Below, in pieces: positions 7,918-16,663 of a stretch of 42,255 bases of DNA. Position 1 is the stretch's first letter. Every line of letters begins with the position of its first letter. The position numbers and the translations under genes were made by a program. Under the pieces are notes generated by a model, which searched no databases, was not told the origin of the DNA, and saw nothing but the letters and a program-made list of their open reading frames with translations. This DNA comes from Treponema sp. UBA4692 (lineage in GTDB: Bacteria; Spirochaetota; Spirochaetia; Treponematales; Treponemataceae): contig DHKO01000044.1 in NCBI GenBank assembly GCA_002404895.1, forward strand, positions 1-42,255, given 5' to 3'.

Positions 7918-10008
7918 ATGGCTTTTGATATTACTAAAGTACGTAATATCGGTATCAGTGCCCACATTGACTCAGGCAAAACGACAACTTCAGAACGCAT
8001 CTTGTTCTACTGCAACAAGATTCACGCCATTCACGAAGTTCGTGGTAAAGACGGTGTAGGTGCTGTAATGGACAACATGGAACTGGAACGCGAACGCGGT
8101 ATTACAATCCAGTCTGCAGCAACTCAGGTACAGTGGAAAGACACAACAATCAACTTGATCGATACTCCAGGACACGTAGACTTTACAGTAGAAGTTGAGC
8201 GTTCTCTTCGCGTTCTTGACGGTGCAATCATGATTCTTTGTGCTGTTGCAGGTGTTCAGTCTCAGTCTATCACTGTTGACCGCCAGCTTAAACGCTATCA
8301 TGTACCTCGCATCGCTTTCGTAAACAAATGCGACCGCCAGGGAGCAAACCCGATCCGTGTATGCGGACAGCTCCGCGACAAGCTTGGCTTGAACGCACAC
8401 ATGATTGAGCTTCCAATAGGTCTCGAAGACAAGCTCGAAGGCGTTGTTGACCTTGTTGGAATGAAAGCAATCTACTTCGACGGCGACAACGGAGAAATCT
8501 TGCGCAATGCTGAAATTCCAGCTCATTTGAAAGATGACGCAGCAAAATATCATCAGGAATTGATTGAAGAAGCTGCAAACTTCGATGATGCTTTGATGGA
8601 GAAAGTCCTTGATGGACAGGAGCCAACAGAAGAAGAACTCATCTCTGCAATCCGCAAGGGAACTCTTGCAGAGCAGTTCGTAGGAGTATTCTGCGGTTCT
8701 GCGCACGTAAACAAAGGTATCCAGCCGCTTCTCGACGGTGTAGTTCGCTACCTTCCAAATCCAACAGAAGTTCACAACTATGCTCTTGACCTCGACAAAA
8801 ACGAAGAGCAGGTTGAGCTTTTCAACGTTCCTGATAAGCCAGCAGTTGCACTCGCATTCAAACTTGATGACGGTCAGTTCGGTCAGTTGACATATATCCG
8901 TATCTATCAGGGAAGAATTCCAAAAGGCTGTGAGCTTACAAACACAAGAACTGGAAAACGCTTTAAGGTTGGTCGTCTTGTCCGCATGAATTCTGCTGCA
9001 ATGGAAGACATTCAGGTTGGTGAGCCAGGTGATATTTGTGCTTTGTTCGGCATCGACTGCGCTTCTGGAGACACATTCTGCGCAGACGGAATCAACGTCG
9101 CAATGACTTCAATGTTCGTTCCAAAGCCAGTTATTTCTCAGGCTATCAAACCAAAAGACAAATCAATGGCTGCTAACTTTGCAAAAGCTCTCAACCGCTT
9201 TACAAAAGAAGACCCGACTTTCCAGACTGAACTTGACCCAGAGTCTAACGAGACAATCATCAAGGGAATGGGTGAGCTTCACCTTGCAGTATACGTTGAG
9301 CGTATGAAACGCGAATACAAATGCGAAGTTGAAGTAACACCTCCAAAAGTAGCTTACCGCGAGTCAATCACTGTTCCGGCTACATTCAACTACACACACA
9401 AAAAACAGACTGGTGGTTCCGGTCAGTACGGACGTGTTGCAGGAATCATGGAGCCATTGGCAGACAAAGATTACGAGTTTGTAGACGCAATCAAGGGAGG
9501 AGCAATCCCTAACGAATATATTCCATCGTGCGACAAAGGTTTCCGCCGTGCAATGGAAAAAGGCTCTCTTATCGGGGCTCCTGTTGTTGGCGTCAAGATG
9601 ACAATCAACGATGGTCAGTACCATCCAGTTGACTCTTCTGATATTGCATTCCAGACAGCTGCAATCGGAGCATTCCGCGAAGCTTATGAGAAAGCAAAGC
9701 CAGTTATTCTCGAGCCAATCATGAAAGTTTCTATTGAAGGACCAACAGAGTTCCAGGGAAATATGTTCGGTCTTATCAACCAGAGACGCGGTGTTATTCT
9801 TGAAACAACCGATGAGAACAACCAGTCAACAGTAAACGCTGAAGTTCCGCTTTCAGAAATGTTCGGATTCTCAACAATTCTCCGTTCTTCAACACAGGGA
9901 AAAGCAGAATTCACAATGGAATTCTTGAAATACGGAAGAGTTCCAAACAATGTTGCTGACGAGCTCATCAAGAAACATCAAGAAGAAAAGAAAGCTGGAA
10001 ATAACTAA
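7918..10008 (+). CDS. fusA: Translation elongation factor G, spirochaete/mitochondrial EF-G1 type
   Basis: GTPase that drives tRNA-mRNA translocation on the ribosome; 696 residues, normal length. G1 is AHIDSGKTT, G3 is DTPGHVDF, G4 is NKCD. Ser in HIDSGKTT (most EF-G have Ala) together with the switch I region HEVRGKDGVGAVMD is what I know from mitochondrial EF-G1 and the spirochaete-planctomycete-delta group (spdEFG1), which keeps translocation while a second paralogue elsewhere in the genome does ribosome recycling. The ATG at 7918 has GAGAGG 7 bases upstream; an in-frame TTG 15 bases earlier is less likely. Codon use differs from the neighbours (fewer AAA runs, more CGC and GTA), as expected for a highly expressed gene. 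The next gene starts 11 bases later. Confidence 0.97.
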   Translation: MAFDITKVRNIGISAHIDSGKTTTSERILFYCNKIHAIHEVRGKDGVGAVMDNMELERERGITIQSAATQVQWKDTTINLIDTPGHVDFTVEVERSLRVLDGAIMILCAVAGVQSQSITVDRQLKRYHVPRIAFVNKCDRQGANPIRVCGQLRDKLGLNAHMIELPIGLEDKLEGVVDLVGMKAIYFDGDNGEILRNAEIPAHLKDDAAKYHQELIEEAANFDDALMEKVLDGQEPTEEELISAIRKGTLAEQFVGVFCGSAHVNKGIQPLLDGVVRYLPNPTEVHNYALDLDKNEEQVELFNVPDKPAVALAFKLDDGQFGQLTYIRIYQGRIPKGCELTNTRTGKRFKVGRLVRMNSAAMEDIQVGEPGDICALFGIDCASGDTFCADGINVAMTSMFVPKPVISQAIKPKDKSMAANFAKALNRFTKEDPTFQTELDPESNETIIKGMGELHLAVYVERMKREYKCEVEVTPPKVAYRESITVPATFNYTHKKQTGGSGQYGRVAGIMEPLADKDYEFVDAIKGGAIPNEYIPSCDKGFRRAMEKGSLIGAPVVGVKMTINDGQYHPVDSSDIAFQTAAIGAFREAYEKAKPVILEPIMKVSIEGPTEFQGNMFGLINQRRGVILETTDENNQSTVNAEVPLSEMFGFSTILRSSTQGKAEFTMEFLKYGRVPNNVADELIKKHQEEKKAGNN

Positions 10009-10019
10009 GGAGGAGCACC

Positions 10020-10676
10020 ATGGAAAAGAAAGATCTTTTTGACAAAAGCCCAGTTCGTCTTTTTGACGCTGTTGCTGACGGCGGACTAAAAGCTGGAGAA
10101 CTTGGTCTCGTAACTGCTAAAAAAGGCTTGGGAAAGACTTCTGTTCTCGTTCAGTTTGGAATGGACACTCTTCTTCAGGACAAGCAGCTTATCCACGTTT
10201 CATTCGATGTTCACTCCTCAAATGTTATTTCTTGGTACGACAGCATTTTCGCTGAAATTGCAAAGAAAAAGAACGTTGGAAACGCAACAGAACTGAAAAA
10301 TGCTGTTGTTTCAAAACGCACAATCCTCAACTTCTCTCTTGACAATTTCTCTCTTGAGAAAGTTGTAAGCACATTGAATGCTTTGAAAGCAGGCGGAATC
10401 GCAGTTGCAGGCGTTGTTATGGACGGAATCGACTTCTCTAAAGTTTCAGAAGCTGATGTAAAAGCCGTTGCAGACTACGCAAAAAAAGAAAACGTTGTTC
10501 TTTGGGCTTCATCTGATTCAGTTCCAGCAAACCTTGAAAATAATTTTTCTATCATCGTAAATCTTTCACAGACTTCCGATGCTGTTGTAGTTGATATTAC
10601 AAAACTCAACGAAAAGAAAAATATTTCAACAGGCTTGAAGCTCGATTCAAAGACTTTGCTGATTACAAACAAATAA
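10020..10676 (+). CDS. P-loop protein of unknown function, co-transcribed with fusA
   Basis: 218 residues. The start has an excellent Shine-Dalgarno, AAGGAGGAG, just after the fusA stop, so the two genes form one operon. Near residues 33-42 lies AKKGLGKTS, an A-x4-GKT/S Walker A; a hydrophobic run ending in VVMDGID (about 130-145) could be the Walker B. The fold therefore resembles RecA/KaiC/DnaB-type ATPases (single core domain, no zinc finger or HTH). I do not recognise a named family; similar proteins may exist in other treponemes. Its placement behind EF-G and similar codon use suggest abundance and perhaps a translation- or stress-linked role, but that is inference. Confidence 0.8.
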   Translation: MEKKDLFDKSPVRLFDAVADGGLKAGELGLVTAKKGLGKTSVLVQFGMDTLLQDKQLIHVSFDVHSSNVISWYDSIFAEIAKKKNVGNATELKNAVVSKRTILNFSLDNFSLEKVVSTLNALKAGGIAVAGVVMDGIDFSKVSEADVKAVADYAKKENVVLWASSDSVPANLENNFSIIVNLSQTSDAVVVDITKLNEKKNISTGLKLDSKTLLITNK

Positions 10677-10721
10677 CAATTCAGTTGCCGGTTAATTTCG
10701 GCGGCTGAAAAATTGCTTGTG

Positions 10722-10760
10722 AAACTCCCGAGGCAAAAAAAATTGCTTCGGGAGTTTTTC
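10722..10760 (+). terminator. Intrinsic terminator of the fusA operon
   Basis: AAACTCCCGAGGC pairs with GCTTCGGGAGTTT across an A-rich loop and runs into TTTTTC. Stem of about 12 bp with one wobble. Confidence 0.75.
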
Positions 10761-10869
10761 ATTTTAAATAGCTTGATTCTGTTTTTGAAAACCTGAAACA
10801 AAAAGTTTGCTTTAAAAAGCTTAAAAATTGGCAAATAAGCTGAAACACCGCAAATGAGAGAAAATTGAA

Positions 10870-10904
10870 TGAAAATAAAAAAGCCACGATTTTTTATCGC
10901 GGCT
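10870..10904 (-). terminator. Intrinsic terminator of the tRNA-Gly transcript
   Basis: On the minus strand AGCCGCGAT pairs with ATCGTGGCT around an A-rich loop, followed by TTTTTTATTTT. It lies about 10 bases past the tRNA 3' end. Confidence 0.7.
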
Positions 10905-10914
10905 GAAAAGAAAA

Positions 10915-10985
10915 AGCAGATGACGGGAGTCGAACCCGCGCGCCAACCTTGGGAAGGTCGTGTACTACCGTTATATTACATCTGC
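10915..10985 (-). tRNA. tRNA-Gly, anticodon CCC
   Basis: The minus strand folds into a full cloverleaf: acceptor GCAGATG/CATCTGC with discriminator T, anticodon arm CGACC-TTCCCAA-GGTTG, T arm GCGGG-TTCGACT-CCCGT. Loop positions 34-36 are CCC, so it reads the GGG glycine codon. CCA is not encoded. A terminator follows directly. It sits downstream of ilvE on the same strand, with a possible terminator between them. Confidence 0.93.
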
Positions 10986-11044
10986 AAAAACTGAAACGAC
11001 TTGCAAAATCTAATTGCGAATCAAAATCAATAGAATTATTTTAC

Positions 11045-11088
11045 ATAAAACCGCTCCAAAAAATCAATATCTCTTGAAGCGGCTTTTT
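11045..11088 (-). terminator. Possible bidirectional terminator between ilvE and tRNA-Gly
   Basis: On the minus strand AGCCGCTTC pairs with GGAGCGGTT (9 bp, two wobbles) around an 18-base loop, followed by TTTT. The plus strand has TTTTT after the same stem. Confidence 0.45.
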
Positions 11089-11185
11089 ACGCTTTCGCAA
11101 AATTTACGATAAAATTCTAAAAAAACAAAAATCTAATTAGAAATCCGTTTTTTAAATCAAAGTCGCATAAAGGAAAGCAAAAAAC

Positions 11186-12292
11186 TTACTTATTTCCCGG
11201 AATTACAACTGTGTTCCAATGGTTCGGGTCTTCCAAAAGTCCGTACTGGCGTCCTTTAAGAAGCTTCTGAAGCTTAAACGCGACAGTTCCCTCTTTTGTT
11301 CCGTCTTTGAATTCAGTTCTCTTTCCGTTCAAGTCTGTAAGAGATGTCATCGGGCTGATTCCTGCGGCAGTTCCTGTAACAAAGAACTCAACAGCCTTTT
11401 TCTCGACTTCTTTCACGCTGATTTTTCTCTCTTCAACCTTGATTCCGCTCTCTTTCGCAAGCGCGATAACAGATTTTCTCGTGATTCCAGGCAAAATCGT
11501 GTCTCCAAGCTCAGGAGTTACGAGAGTTCCGTCCTTCAAAACGAAGAAGCAGTTGCAGCTTGAGCCTTCCTGAAAATATTTATGCTCAACAGCGTCAAGA
11601 TAAACACACTCAACAAATCCTTTTTCCTCAGCCTCGTGCTTTGCCAAAGCCGAAATCACATAGTTTGAAGCGCATTTTATATATCCTGTTCCATGCGGAG
11701 TCGCTCTGATTCTGTCTGTGATAACTGCGCCTTCCAAGCCTTTCTTAAAATAAGCTGAAACAGTTGTAGCGCAGATTACAACATAAGGCTGTTTTGAGCA
11801 GCCAACTCCAATTGCGCCTTCAGAATTCATAAACGGCCGCATATAAATTGAGTCTGCATCTGCGTAATTTGTTTTTTCCCAGTCAGGATTGTATTTTGGA
11901 ACATAGCCCAAAGCCGCATTGCGTTTTACAAACTCAATAGAAGCCGCAACATACTGCTCAACAGGGAAAGCCGGGCTGTAAAGTCCTTTCATTGAATTGT
12001 TGAAGCGTTTTCCGTTCTCGTCTGGTCTAAAAATTGCAACGCCGCCATCTTTTGTCGGAAATCCTTTCATTCCCTCAAAACAGCCGTAAGCATACTGTGA
12101 AGTGTACGAAACTGTCGGAATTCCCATCTGATTTCGCTTGTCAAGAACAGCCTTGCGGTCAGCCTCGCTCATCGCCATAAGCTCATCATAAGTAACTTTG
12201 TCGCTTTCAAGCCATTCCTCGTCCCATTTTGTAGTTTCTGGATTGTACCGAGCGATATAAGTAATTGGATAAAGATTTAATGCAAATGCCAT
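11186..12292 (-). CDS. ilvE: Branched-chain amino acid aminotransferase
   Basis: PLP enzyme of fold type IV that interconverts leucine, isoleucine and valine with their 2-oxo acids, using glutamate/2-oxoglutarate. 368 residues, the size of the longer (BCAT2-like) form. Supporting segments are QYAYGCFEGMKGF near the N-terminus, RPFMNSEGAIGVG, the lysine-bearing HGTGYIKCASNY, EGSSCNCFFV, and ILPGITRKSV, all in the order seen in this family. The ATG at 12292 has GGAGG 6 bases upstream. TATATA-type boxes lie 40-60 bases upstream. It is followed on the same strand by the tRNA gene. Product confident; direction (synthesis or degradation) cannot be read from the sequence. Confidence 0.95.
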   Translation of the reverse strand: MAFALNLYPITYIARYNPETTKWDEEWLESDKVTYDELMAMSEADRKAVLDKRNQMGIPTVSYTSQYAYGCFEGMKGFPTKDGGVAIFRPDENGKRFNNSMKGLYSPAFPVEQYVAASIEFVKRNAALGYVPKYNPDWEKTNYADADSIYMRPFMNSEGAIGVGCSKQPYVVICATTVSAYFKKGLEGAVITDRIRATPHGTGYIKCASNYVISALAKHEAEEKGFVECVYLDAVEHKYFQEGSSCNCFFVLKDGTLVTPELGDTILPGITRKSVIALAKESGIKVEERKISVKEVEKKAVEFFVTGTAAGISPMTSLTDLNGKRTEFKDGTKEGTVAFKLQKLLKGRQYGLLEDPNHWNTVVIPGNK

Positions 12293-12507
12293 TTTTAATC
12301 CTCCGGCAAAAAACTTTTTGACTTCTATAGTCTTCTATATAAAAGAGCGTTTTGGAAATCTAAATTAAATAATATCACTTTGATAAAAACCTAGCAATAA
12401 ATCAGTTTTTGCAGAAAAATAAATCATGAGACAAAAATTTCGCTAAAAAATACAAAACTCGTTCTCAATACAGGACAAGAAAATATAGAATTTTTAATTT
12501 TCAGAAG

Positions 12508-12513
12508 TATAAT
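12508..12513 (+). promoter_or_regulatory. -10 box before the small membrane protein gene
   Basis: TATAAT 17 bases before the ATG at 12531; the -35 region is weak. AGAGA in the leader could serve as ribosome binding site. Confidence 0.35.
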
Positions 12514-12530
12514 CAAGAAAGAGACGAAAA

Positions 12531-12806
12531 ATGATTTTTCTGATAATTTTGTTTGCGCTTTGTGTTTTCAGCGCATTTTTTGCAACGATAATCGGCGATA
12601 AAAATTCAAAGACTCAAGATAAAAAACAAAATTTTTACGATTCTGATTGTTTTCAAGACGATTTTTCGCAAGATTCTGAACGTGATTTTGAAAAAAGCTA
12701 TGACGATTATTATAGGCAGCTTTATGATTGCGCGGCATCAGGCGACAAGGACGCAATCGAGGAAATGAAAGACGAATTCGGAGACAGCTGGGAAAGCGAA
12801 TTTTAA
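12531..12806 (+). CDS. Small acidic membrane-anchored protein of unknown function
   Basis: 91 residues. The first 20 are a hydrophobic membrane segment (IFLIILFALCVFSAFFATII). The rest is hydrophilic and strongly acidic, with many Asp, Glu, Ser and Tyr, and ends in a short region (ASGDKDAIEEMKDEF) that could be a helix. A TATAAT box and AGAGA precede the ATG. No family recognised. It stands alone between ilvE (divergent) and ychF, which has its own promoter. The coding call rests on composition, promoter and membrane segment; moderate confidence. Confidence 0.6.
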   Translation: MIFLIILFALCVFSAFFATIIGDKNSKTQDKKQNFYDSDCFQDDFSQDSERDFEKSYDDYYRQLYDCAASGDKDAIEEMKDEFGDSWESEF

Positions 12807-12965
12807 CAAAAAAAACTGAAAAAGTTGAAAAAAGCCAGTGGTGAAAAATTTCACAAAATACTGAACCTTTGCAAACACCGCAATCGGCACAAGCACACAA
12901 ATAAAAGCAAGAAAGCAATCAGTGCGAGCAACGAAAATCCAAATCCGTAACTTTTCAGCGTGCTA

Positions 12966-12994
12966 TTTCACAAAAAGACTTTTAATCCTATAAT
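12966..12994 (+). promoter_or_regulatory. Promoter of ychF
   Basis: TTTCAC, 17-base spacer, perfect TATAAT. The mRNA leader would be about 65 bases, ending in AAGGA before the ATG at 13066. Confidence 0.6.
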
Positions 12995-13065
12995 AATAGA
13001 AATTTTCAAACTGACGGCGTTTTCGCCGATGACATTTTAAAATAATTTTTATAAGGAAAAAAAAT

Positions 13066-14202
13066 ATGAAATTAACTTGTGGAATCGTTGGACTTCCAAA
13101 TGTTGGAAAATCAACAATTTTTTCGGCTTTGACAAAATCTCCTGCTCCGGCTGAAAATTATCCGTTTTGCACTATTGATCCGAACGTTGGCGTTGTGGAG
13201 CTTCCTGACGAGCGTCTTGACTTTATGGCAGGAATTTTCCAGCCGAAGAAAAAAGTTTATGCGACTGTAGACTTTGTTGACATTGCAGGTCTGATTAAAG
13301 GCGCGTCAAAAGGCGAAGGACTTGGAAACCAGTTTTTGGCGAACATTAGAGAAACTTCTGTAATCGCCCACGTTGTGCGCTGCTTTGACAATCCTGACAT
13401 CCAGCACGTGCGCGAAGATGCGAAAACAGACGCTCCGATTGACCCGGAAAGCGACATTTTGACAATCAACTACGAGCTTTGCCAGGCAGACATCGACACA
13501 ATCGCAAAACGCGAAGACAAAGTTACAAGACAAATCCGCTCGCTTGGAAAAGAAGAAGCGAAAAAATTCGAGCATTACAGAACTGCGGTTGACAAAATTC
13601 TTCCGCTTTTGCAGGACGGAAAATGCGCGCGTCAGGCAGAGCTTACAGACGAGGAAAAAACGGCAATCTACGATCTTCATCTTTTGACAATTAAGCCGCA
13701 GCTTTTTGTTTGCAACATCGATGAAGACACAATCGCTTCAGGAACAAACAAATACGTTGAAACAGTCAAAAAAATCGCGGCAGAGGAAAAATCAGAAACA
13801 GTCGTAATCTGCGGAAAATTCGAGTCTGACTTGGCTGACATCACAGACCCGAACGACAGAAAAGAATTTATGGACAGCGTCGGACTAAAAGAATCTGGTC
13901 TTACAGTTTTAGCCCGCGCGGCTTATCATCTTATGGGGCTTAGAACTTTTTTCACAGGCGGACCAGACGAGTGCAGAGCTTGGACAATCCACAACGGAGA
14001 CAAAGCTCCGCAGGCAGCTGGCGTTATCCACACGGATTTTGAAAAAGGCTTTATCAAGGCAGAAGTCTATTCGATTGACGACTTGAAAAAATACGGCTCA
14101 GAAGCTGAAATCAAGGCGGCAGGAAAATATCGCCAAGAAGGAAAAGATTACATTGTCCAAGACGGCGACTGCATTTTCTTCAAATTCAATGTGACAAAAT
14201 AA
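13066..14202 (+). CDS. ychF: YchF/Obg-family ATPase (OLA1 type)
   Basis: Ribosome-associated P-loop ATPase of the Obg family, linked in other bacteria to translation and oxidative-stress control. 378 residues. G1 is GLPNVGKST, G3 is DIAGLIKGASKGEGLGNQFL, an exact family signature; the base-specificity motif is of the N-x-x-E type (CNIDED), fitting ATP rather than GTP. The C-terminal TGS domain is seen in AWTIHNGDKAPQAAG through YIVQDGDCIFFKFN. AAGGA lies 8 bases before the ATG and a good promoter precedes it. Single-gene unit; the rhomboid gene converges on it. Confidence 0.97.
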   Translation: MKLTCGIVGLPNVGKSTIFSALTKSPAPAENYPFCTIDPNVGVVELPDERLDFMAGIFQPKKKVYATVDFVDIAGLIKGASKGEGLGNQFLANIRETSVIAHVVRCFDNPDIQHVREDAKTDAPIDPESDILTINYELCQADIDTIAKREDKVTRQIRSLGKEEAKKFEHYRTAVDKILPLLQDGKCARQAELTDEEKTAIYDLHLLTIKPQLFVCNIDEDTIASGTNKYVETVKKIAAEEKSETVVICGKFESDLADITDPNDRKEFMDSVGLKESGLTVLARAAYHLMGLRTFFTGGPDECRAWTIHNGDKAPQAAGVIHTDFEKGFIKAEVYSIDDLKKYGSEAEIKAAGKYRQEGKDYIVQDGDCIFFKFNVTK

Positions 14203-14273
14203 AAACTGCGAAAAATCCGGCAAACAAGAAAACCGGAAAAGCGCAGCAAATTATTCTTCAAAAAGCGGAAAAA

Positions 14274-15077
14274 TCACAAGTCAAGCGTTCCGATTACAGT
14301 TTCATCGCCGCTTGGCTGATTTTTCTGCGCATAATTCGGCGAAATGTCCGAATCTGAATAAATTTCTCCATCCTTAGTCTCAGAATCTGGATTTTTTTGC
14401 TTTTTGCCAAAAAATCCGGATTTTTTCTTTTTCGCTTCGTTTTCAGAGGAATTTTCAAGATTTTCATTCTTCTTTTTCGTTCTTGAAGATTTCGGAGCAA
14501 CAAGAAAGCCGAACATAGAGCCGCAAAGTCCGCCCGCAACGTGAGCCATCGTGGAAACGCCGTGAATTTTCGGCATGTTCACAAATTCTCTTCCAAAAAA
14601 CAGCGCGACAACAAAAATAAACGAGAGCGGAATCACGTTTTTTTCGATTTTCGTGATTGAGGCAAGAACAATCATCATAAAGACAATTCCGCTCGCGCCA
14701 CAAAGCGTAGACGGAATCAGGCAGGCATTTATCACGCCGGTTACGAGCGAAGTCACCAAAATCATCAGCAAGAGCATTTTCGAGCCGTAACGTTCTTCAA
14801 GAAGCGGTCCTAAAAGCAAAATAAAAGAAAGATTTCCAAGAAGATGATTCCAGTCGGTGTGTCCAAGCACGTGAACAAAAAGACTGATGTAATGAGCGGC
14901 ATTTGACGGGTTAAATCCGCCATCGGCTTTCGGGCAGGCAGGTGCAGAAAGAAAAGCCGCCGTAAAATTGCCTTTCAGAAAGAAATGATCAATCAAAAAA
15001 ATCACCGTGCAGATTATCGAAAAAGTCAAAGTTACAGGCGCGTTATAAACAATGCGGAATTTTATTTTTTTCTTCAT
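14274..15077 (-). CDS. Rhomboid-family intramembrane serine protease
   Basis: 267 residues with about six membrane segments in the first 200. The catalytic set is complete: H-x4-H-x3-N in GHTDWNHLLGN, catalytic Ser in CGASGIVFM, and catalytic His in TMAHVAGG. These enzymes cut membrane proteins within the bilayer. After the last segment comes a cytoplasmic tail of about 70 residues rich in Lys, Glu, Asn and Ser (KKKNENLENSSE and later), not part of the protease core. Substrates cannot be inferred. The start ATG has no clear Shine-Dalgarno; TATTAA lies 6 bases before it. Divergent from the permease at 15137, with only about 60 bases between. Confidence 0.9.
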   Translation of the reverse strand: MKKKIKFRIVYNAPVTLTFSIICTVIFLIDHFFLKGNFTAAFLSAPACPKADGGFNPSNAAHYISLFVHVLGHTDWNHLLGNLSFILLLGPLLEERYGSKMLLLMILVTSLVTGVINACLIPSTLCGASGIVFMMIVLASITKIEKNVIPLSFIFVVALFFGREFVNMPKIHGVSTMAHVAGGLCGSMFGFLVAPKSSRTKKKNENLENSSENEAKKKKSGFFGKKQKNPDSETKDGEIYSDSDISPNYAQKNQPSGDETVIGTLDL

Positions 15078-15078
15078 A

Positions 15079-15106
15079 TTGATTTAATATCGGCGGAAAT
15101 TATGGT
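15079..15106 (+). promoter_or_regulatory. Possible promoter of the permease gene
   Basis: TTGATT, 16-base spacer, TATGGT, in the short divergent gap; the leader would hold GGAG before the ATG at 15137. Confidence 0.35.
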
Positions 15107-15136
15107 AAAGTTGACGGACTGTTTGGAGACTCAACT

Positions 15137-16498
15137 ATGGATATTTTAAAATGGGTTGTTTTGGGAATCGCGGTCTTGATGTATGTACTCGTGATTGCGC
15201 TTCAAGAAAAAAAAGTCTGGTTCACAAGTCTTGCGGCTGTTTTTTGCGTTGTTTTGGGAATTGTATTTCCGGGAATCATTTTTCCGTCTGAGGCGGCAGA
15301 AATTCCGTCAAGGCTTTTCGCAGTTACAAACGCGTTTTCATCGCTGATTAACTGGAACGTCCTGATGATTTACGTCGGAGCAATGACAATCGCATCGCTT
15401 TTCTTGTATTCAAAGATTCCGACTAAAATCGCGGATTTTTTGATTTCGATTGCTCCGTCAACAGGAGTTGCAATCGTTCTGATTCTTGCGATGACAGGAA
15501 TTATCTCGATTTTTGTTGAAAACGTTGCGACTGTTCTCGTTATGGCGCCGATTGCGCTTGCGCTCTGCAAAAAGCTAAAAATGAATCCGACAATGTTTAT
15601 GGTCGGGCTTGCGGTTATGTCGAATCTTGAAGGAACGGCAACTTTGGTCGGAGACCCGCCGAGCATGATTTTTGCGGCTGCGGCTGGCTACAATTTCAAC
15701 GACTTTTTTATTCATCAGGGAAAACTTTCGATTTTCTTCATCGTTCAGACTGGACTTTTGACTGGCTGCATTTTTTTCTATTGCGTTTTTGCGAAATTCA
15801 AGGAAAAAGCGAGCGTTTCAGGCGAGCCTGTGATTTCGGCGTTTCCAGGAATTTTAATGCTTCTTATGATTTTCGGCCTTGCAGCCCTTTCTTTCGCGTC
15901 TCCATTTCTGGAAAAAATTCTTCCGCAATTTCTGATGTCTTTTTCATCAGGGCTTTTCGTTGTTATTTTGGCTGCGGCAGGAATTTTCTGGTACGTTTTC
16001 TCGCAGAAAAAAAGCGGCTCGGAAACTTGGACTTTGATAAGAGAGCTGGATTGGGAAACAATTTTCTTTTTGATTGGAATTTTCGTCGTTGTCGGAGCGA
16101 TTGCAGGAGTCGGGCTTCTCGACGATTTCGCTCATTTTCTCGTGAAATTCTGCGGAGGAAGCAAATTCCTAGGATTTTTTATAATTCTTCTCGTCTCTGT
16201 TATTATTTCAGGATTTGTTGACAACGTTCCGTACATTATGGTTATGCTGCCGGTTGCTCAGGAAATGGCACGCGGTTTCGGAATGAACGGCGAGCTTTTT
16301 ATGTTCGCGCTTCTCGTAGGCTCTTGCCTCGGCGGAAACCTTACTCCGTTTGGAGCAAGCGCAAATGTTGTTGCGATGGGAATCGTGAAAAAAGAAGGAC
16401 ATCCGATGAGCTTTGGAAAATGGCTGAAGCTCGGCGGAACTTTCACCGTTTTGACAACTTTCGCCTCGGCTCTTGTTCTTTGGCTAATCTGGAGCTAA
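15137..16498 (+). CDS. ArsB/NhaD-type (ion transporter superfamily) permease
   Basis: 453 residues with about eleven membrane segments spread over the full length. The segment SNLEGTATLVGDPPSMIFAA in the first half and GSCLGGNLTPFGASANVVA in the second are the paired re-entrant signatures of the ion transporter superfamily (ArsB arsenite pumps, NhaD Na+/H+ antiporters, the human P protein). VENVATVLVMAPI and VDNVPYIMVMLPV are matching inverted-repeat helices. Whether the substrate is an anion, arsenite or Na+/H+ cannot be told; no arsR, arsA or arsC lies nearby, which argues weakly against arsenic resistance. GGAG precedes the ATG by about 8 bases. Confidence 0.85.
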   Translation: MDILKWVVLGIAVLMYVLVIALQEKKVWFTSLAAVFCVVLGIVFPGIIFPSEAAEIPSRLFAVTNAFSSLINWNVLMIYVGAMTIASLFLYSKIPTKIADFLISIAPSTGVAIVLILAMTGIISIFVENVATVLVMAPIALALCKKLKMNPTMFMVGLAVMSNLEGTATLVGDPPSMIFAAAAGYNFNDFFIHQGKLSIFFIVQTGLLTGCIFFYCVFAKFKEKASVSGEPVISAFPGILMLLMIFGLAALSFASPFLEKILPQFLMSFSSGLFVVILAAAGIFWYVFSQKKSGSETWTLIRELDWETIFFLIGIFVVVGAIAGVGLLDDFAHFLVKFCGGSKFLGFFIILLVSVIISGFVDNVPYIMVMLPVAQEMARGFGMNGELFMFALLVGSCLGGNLTPFGASANVVAMGIVKKEGHPMSFGKWLKLGGTFTVLTTFASALVLWLIWS

Positions 16499-16663
16499 AT
16501 CAAAAAATTGCCGCAATAAAAATGCGGAAAATCAAGAATCTAAAAGCCGCTTGCCTTGCGATTTTATTTCAGGCGAGCAGTTTTTTATCCAGCGGTATTC
16601 TGAGCTTTTGAATTTTATTCTACGTTCGCTTGATTTAGGATTCTTTTATTTTTCGGCTCGATT

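Noticed and set aside
7990..8775. Long open frame antisense to fusA (261 residues)
   Set aside because: Cys/Val/Phe-rich product without domain, lies wholly against a strongly conserved gene; a shadow of its codon bias.
15137..16498. Arsenic resistance locus
   Set aside because: The permease has ArsB-like signatures but no arsR, arsC or arsA nearby; kept as a general ion transporter.
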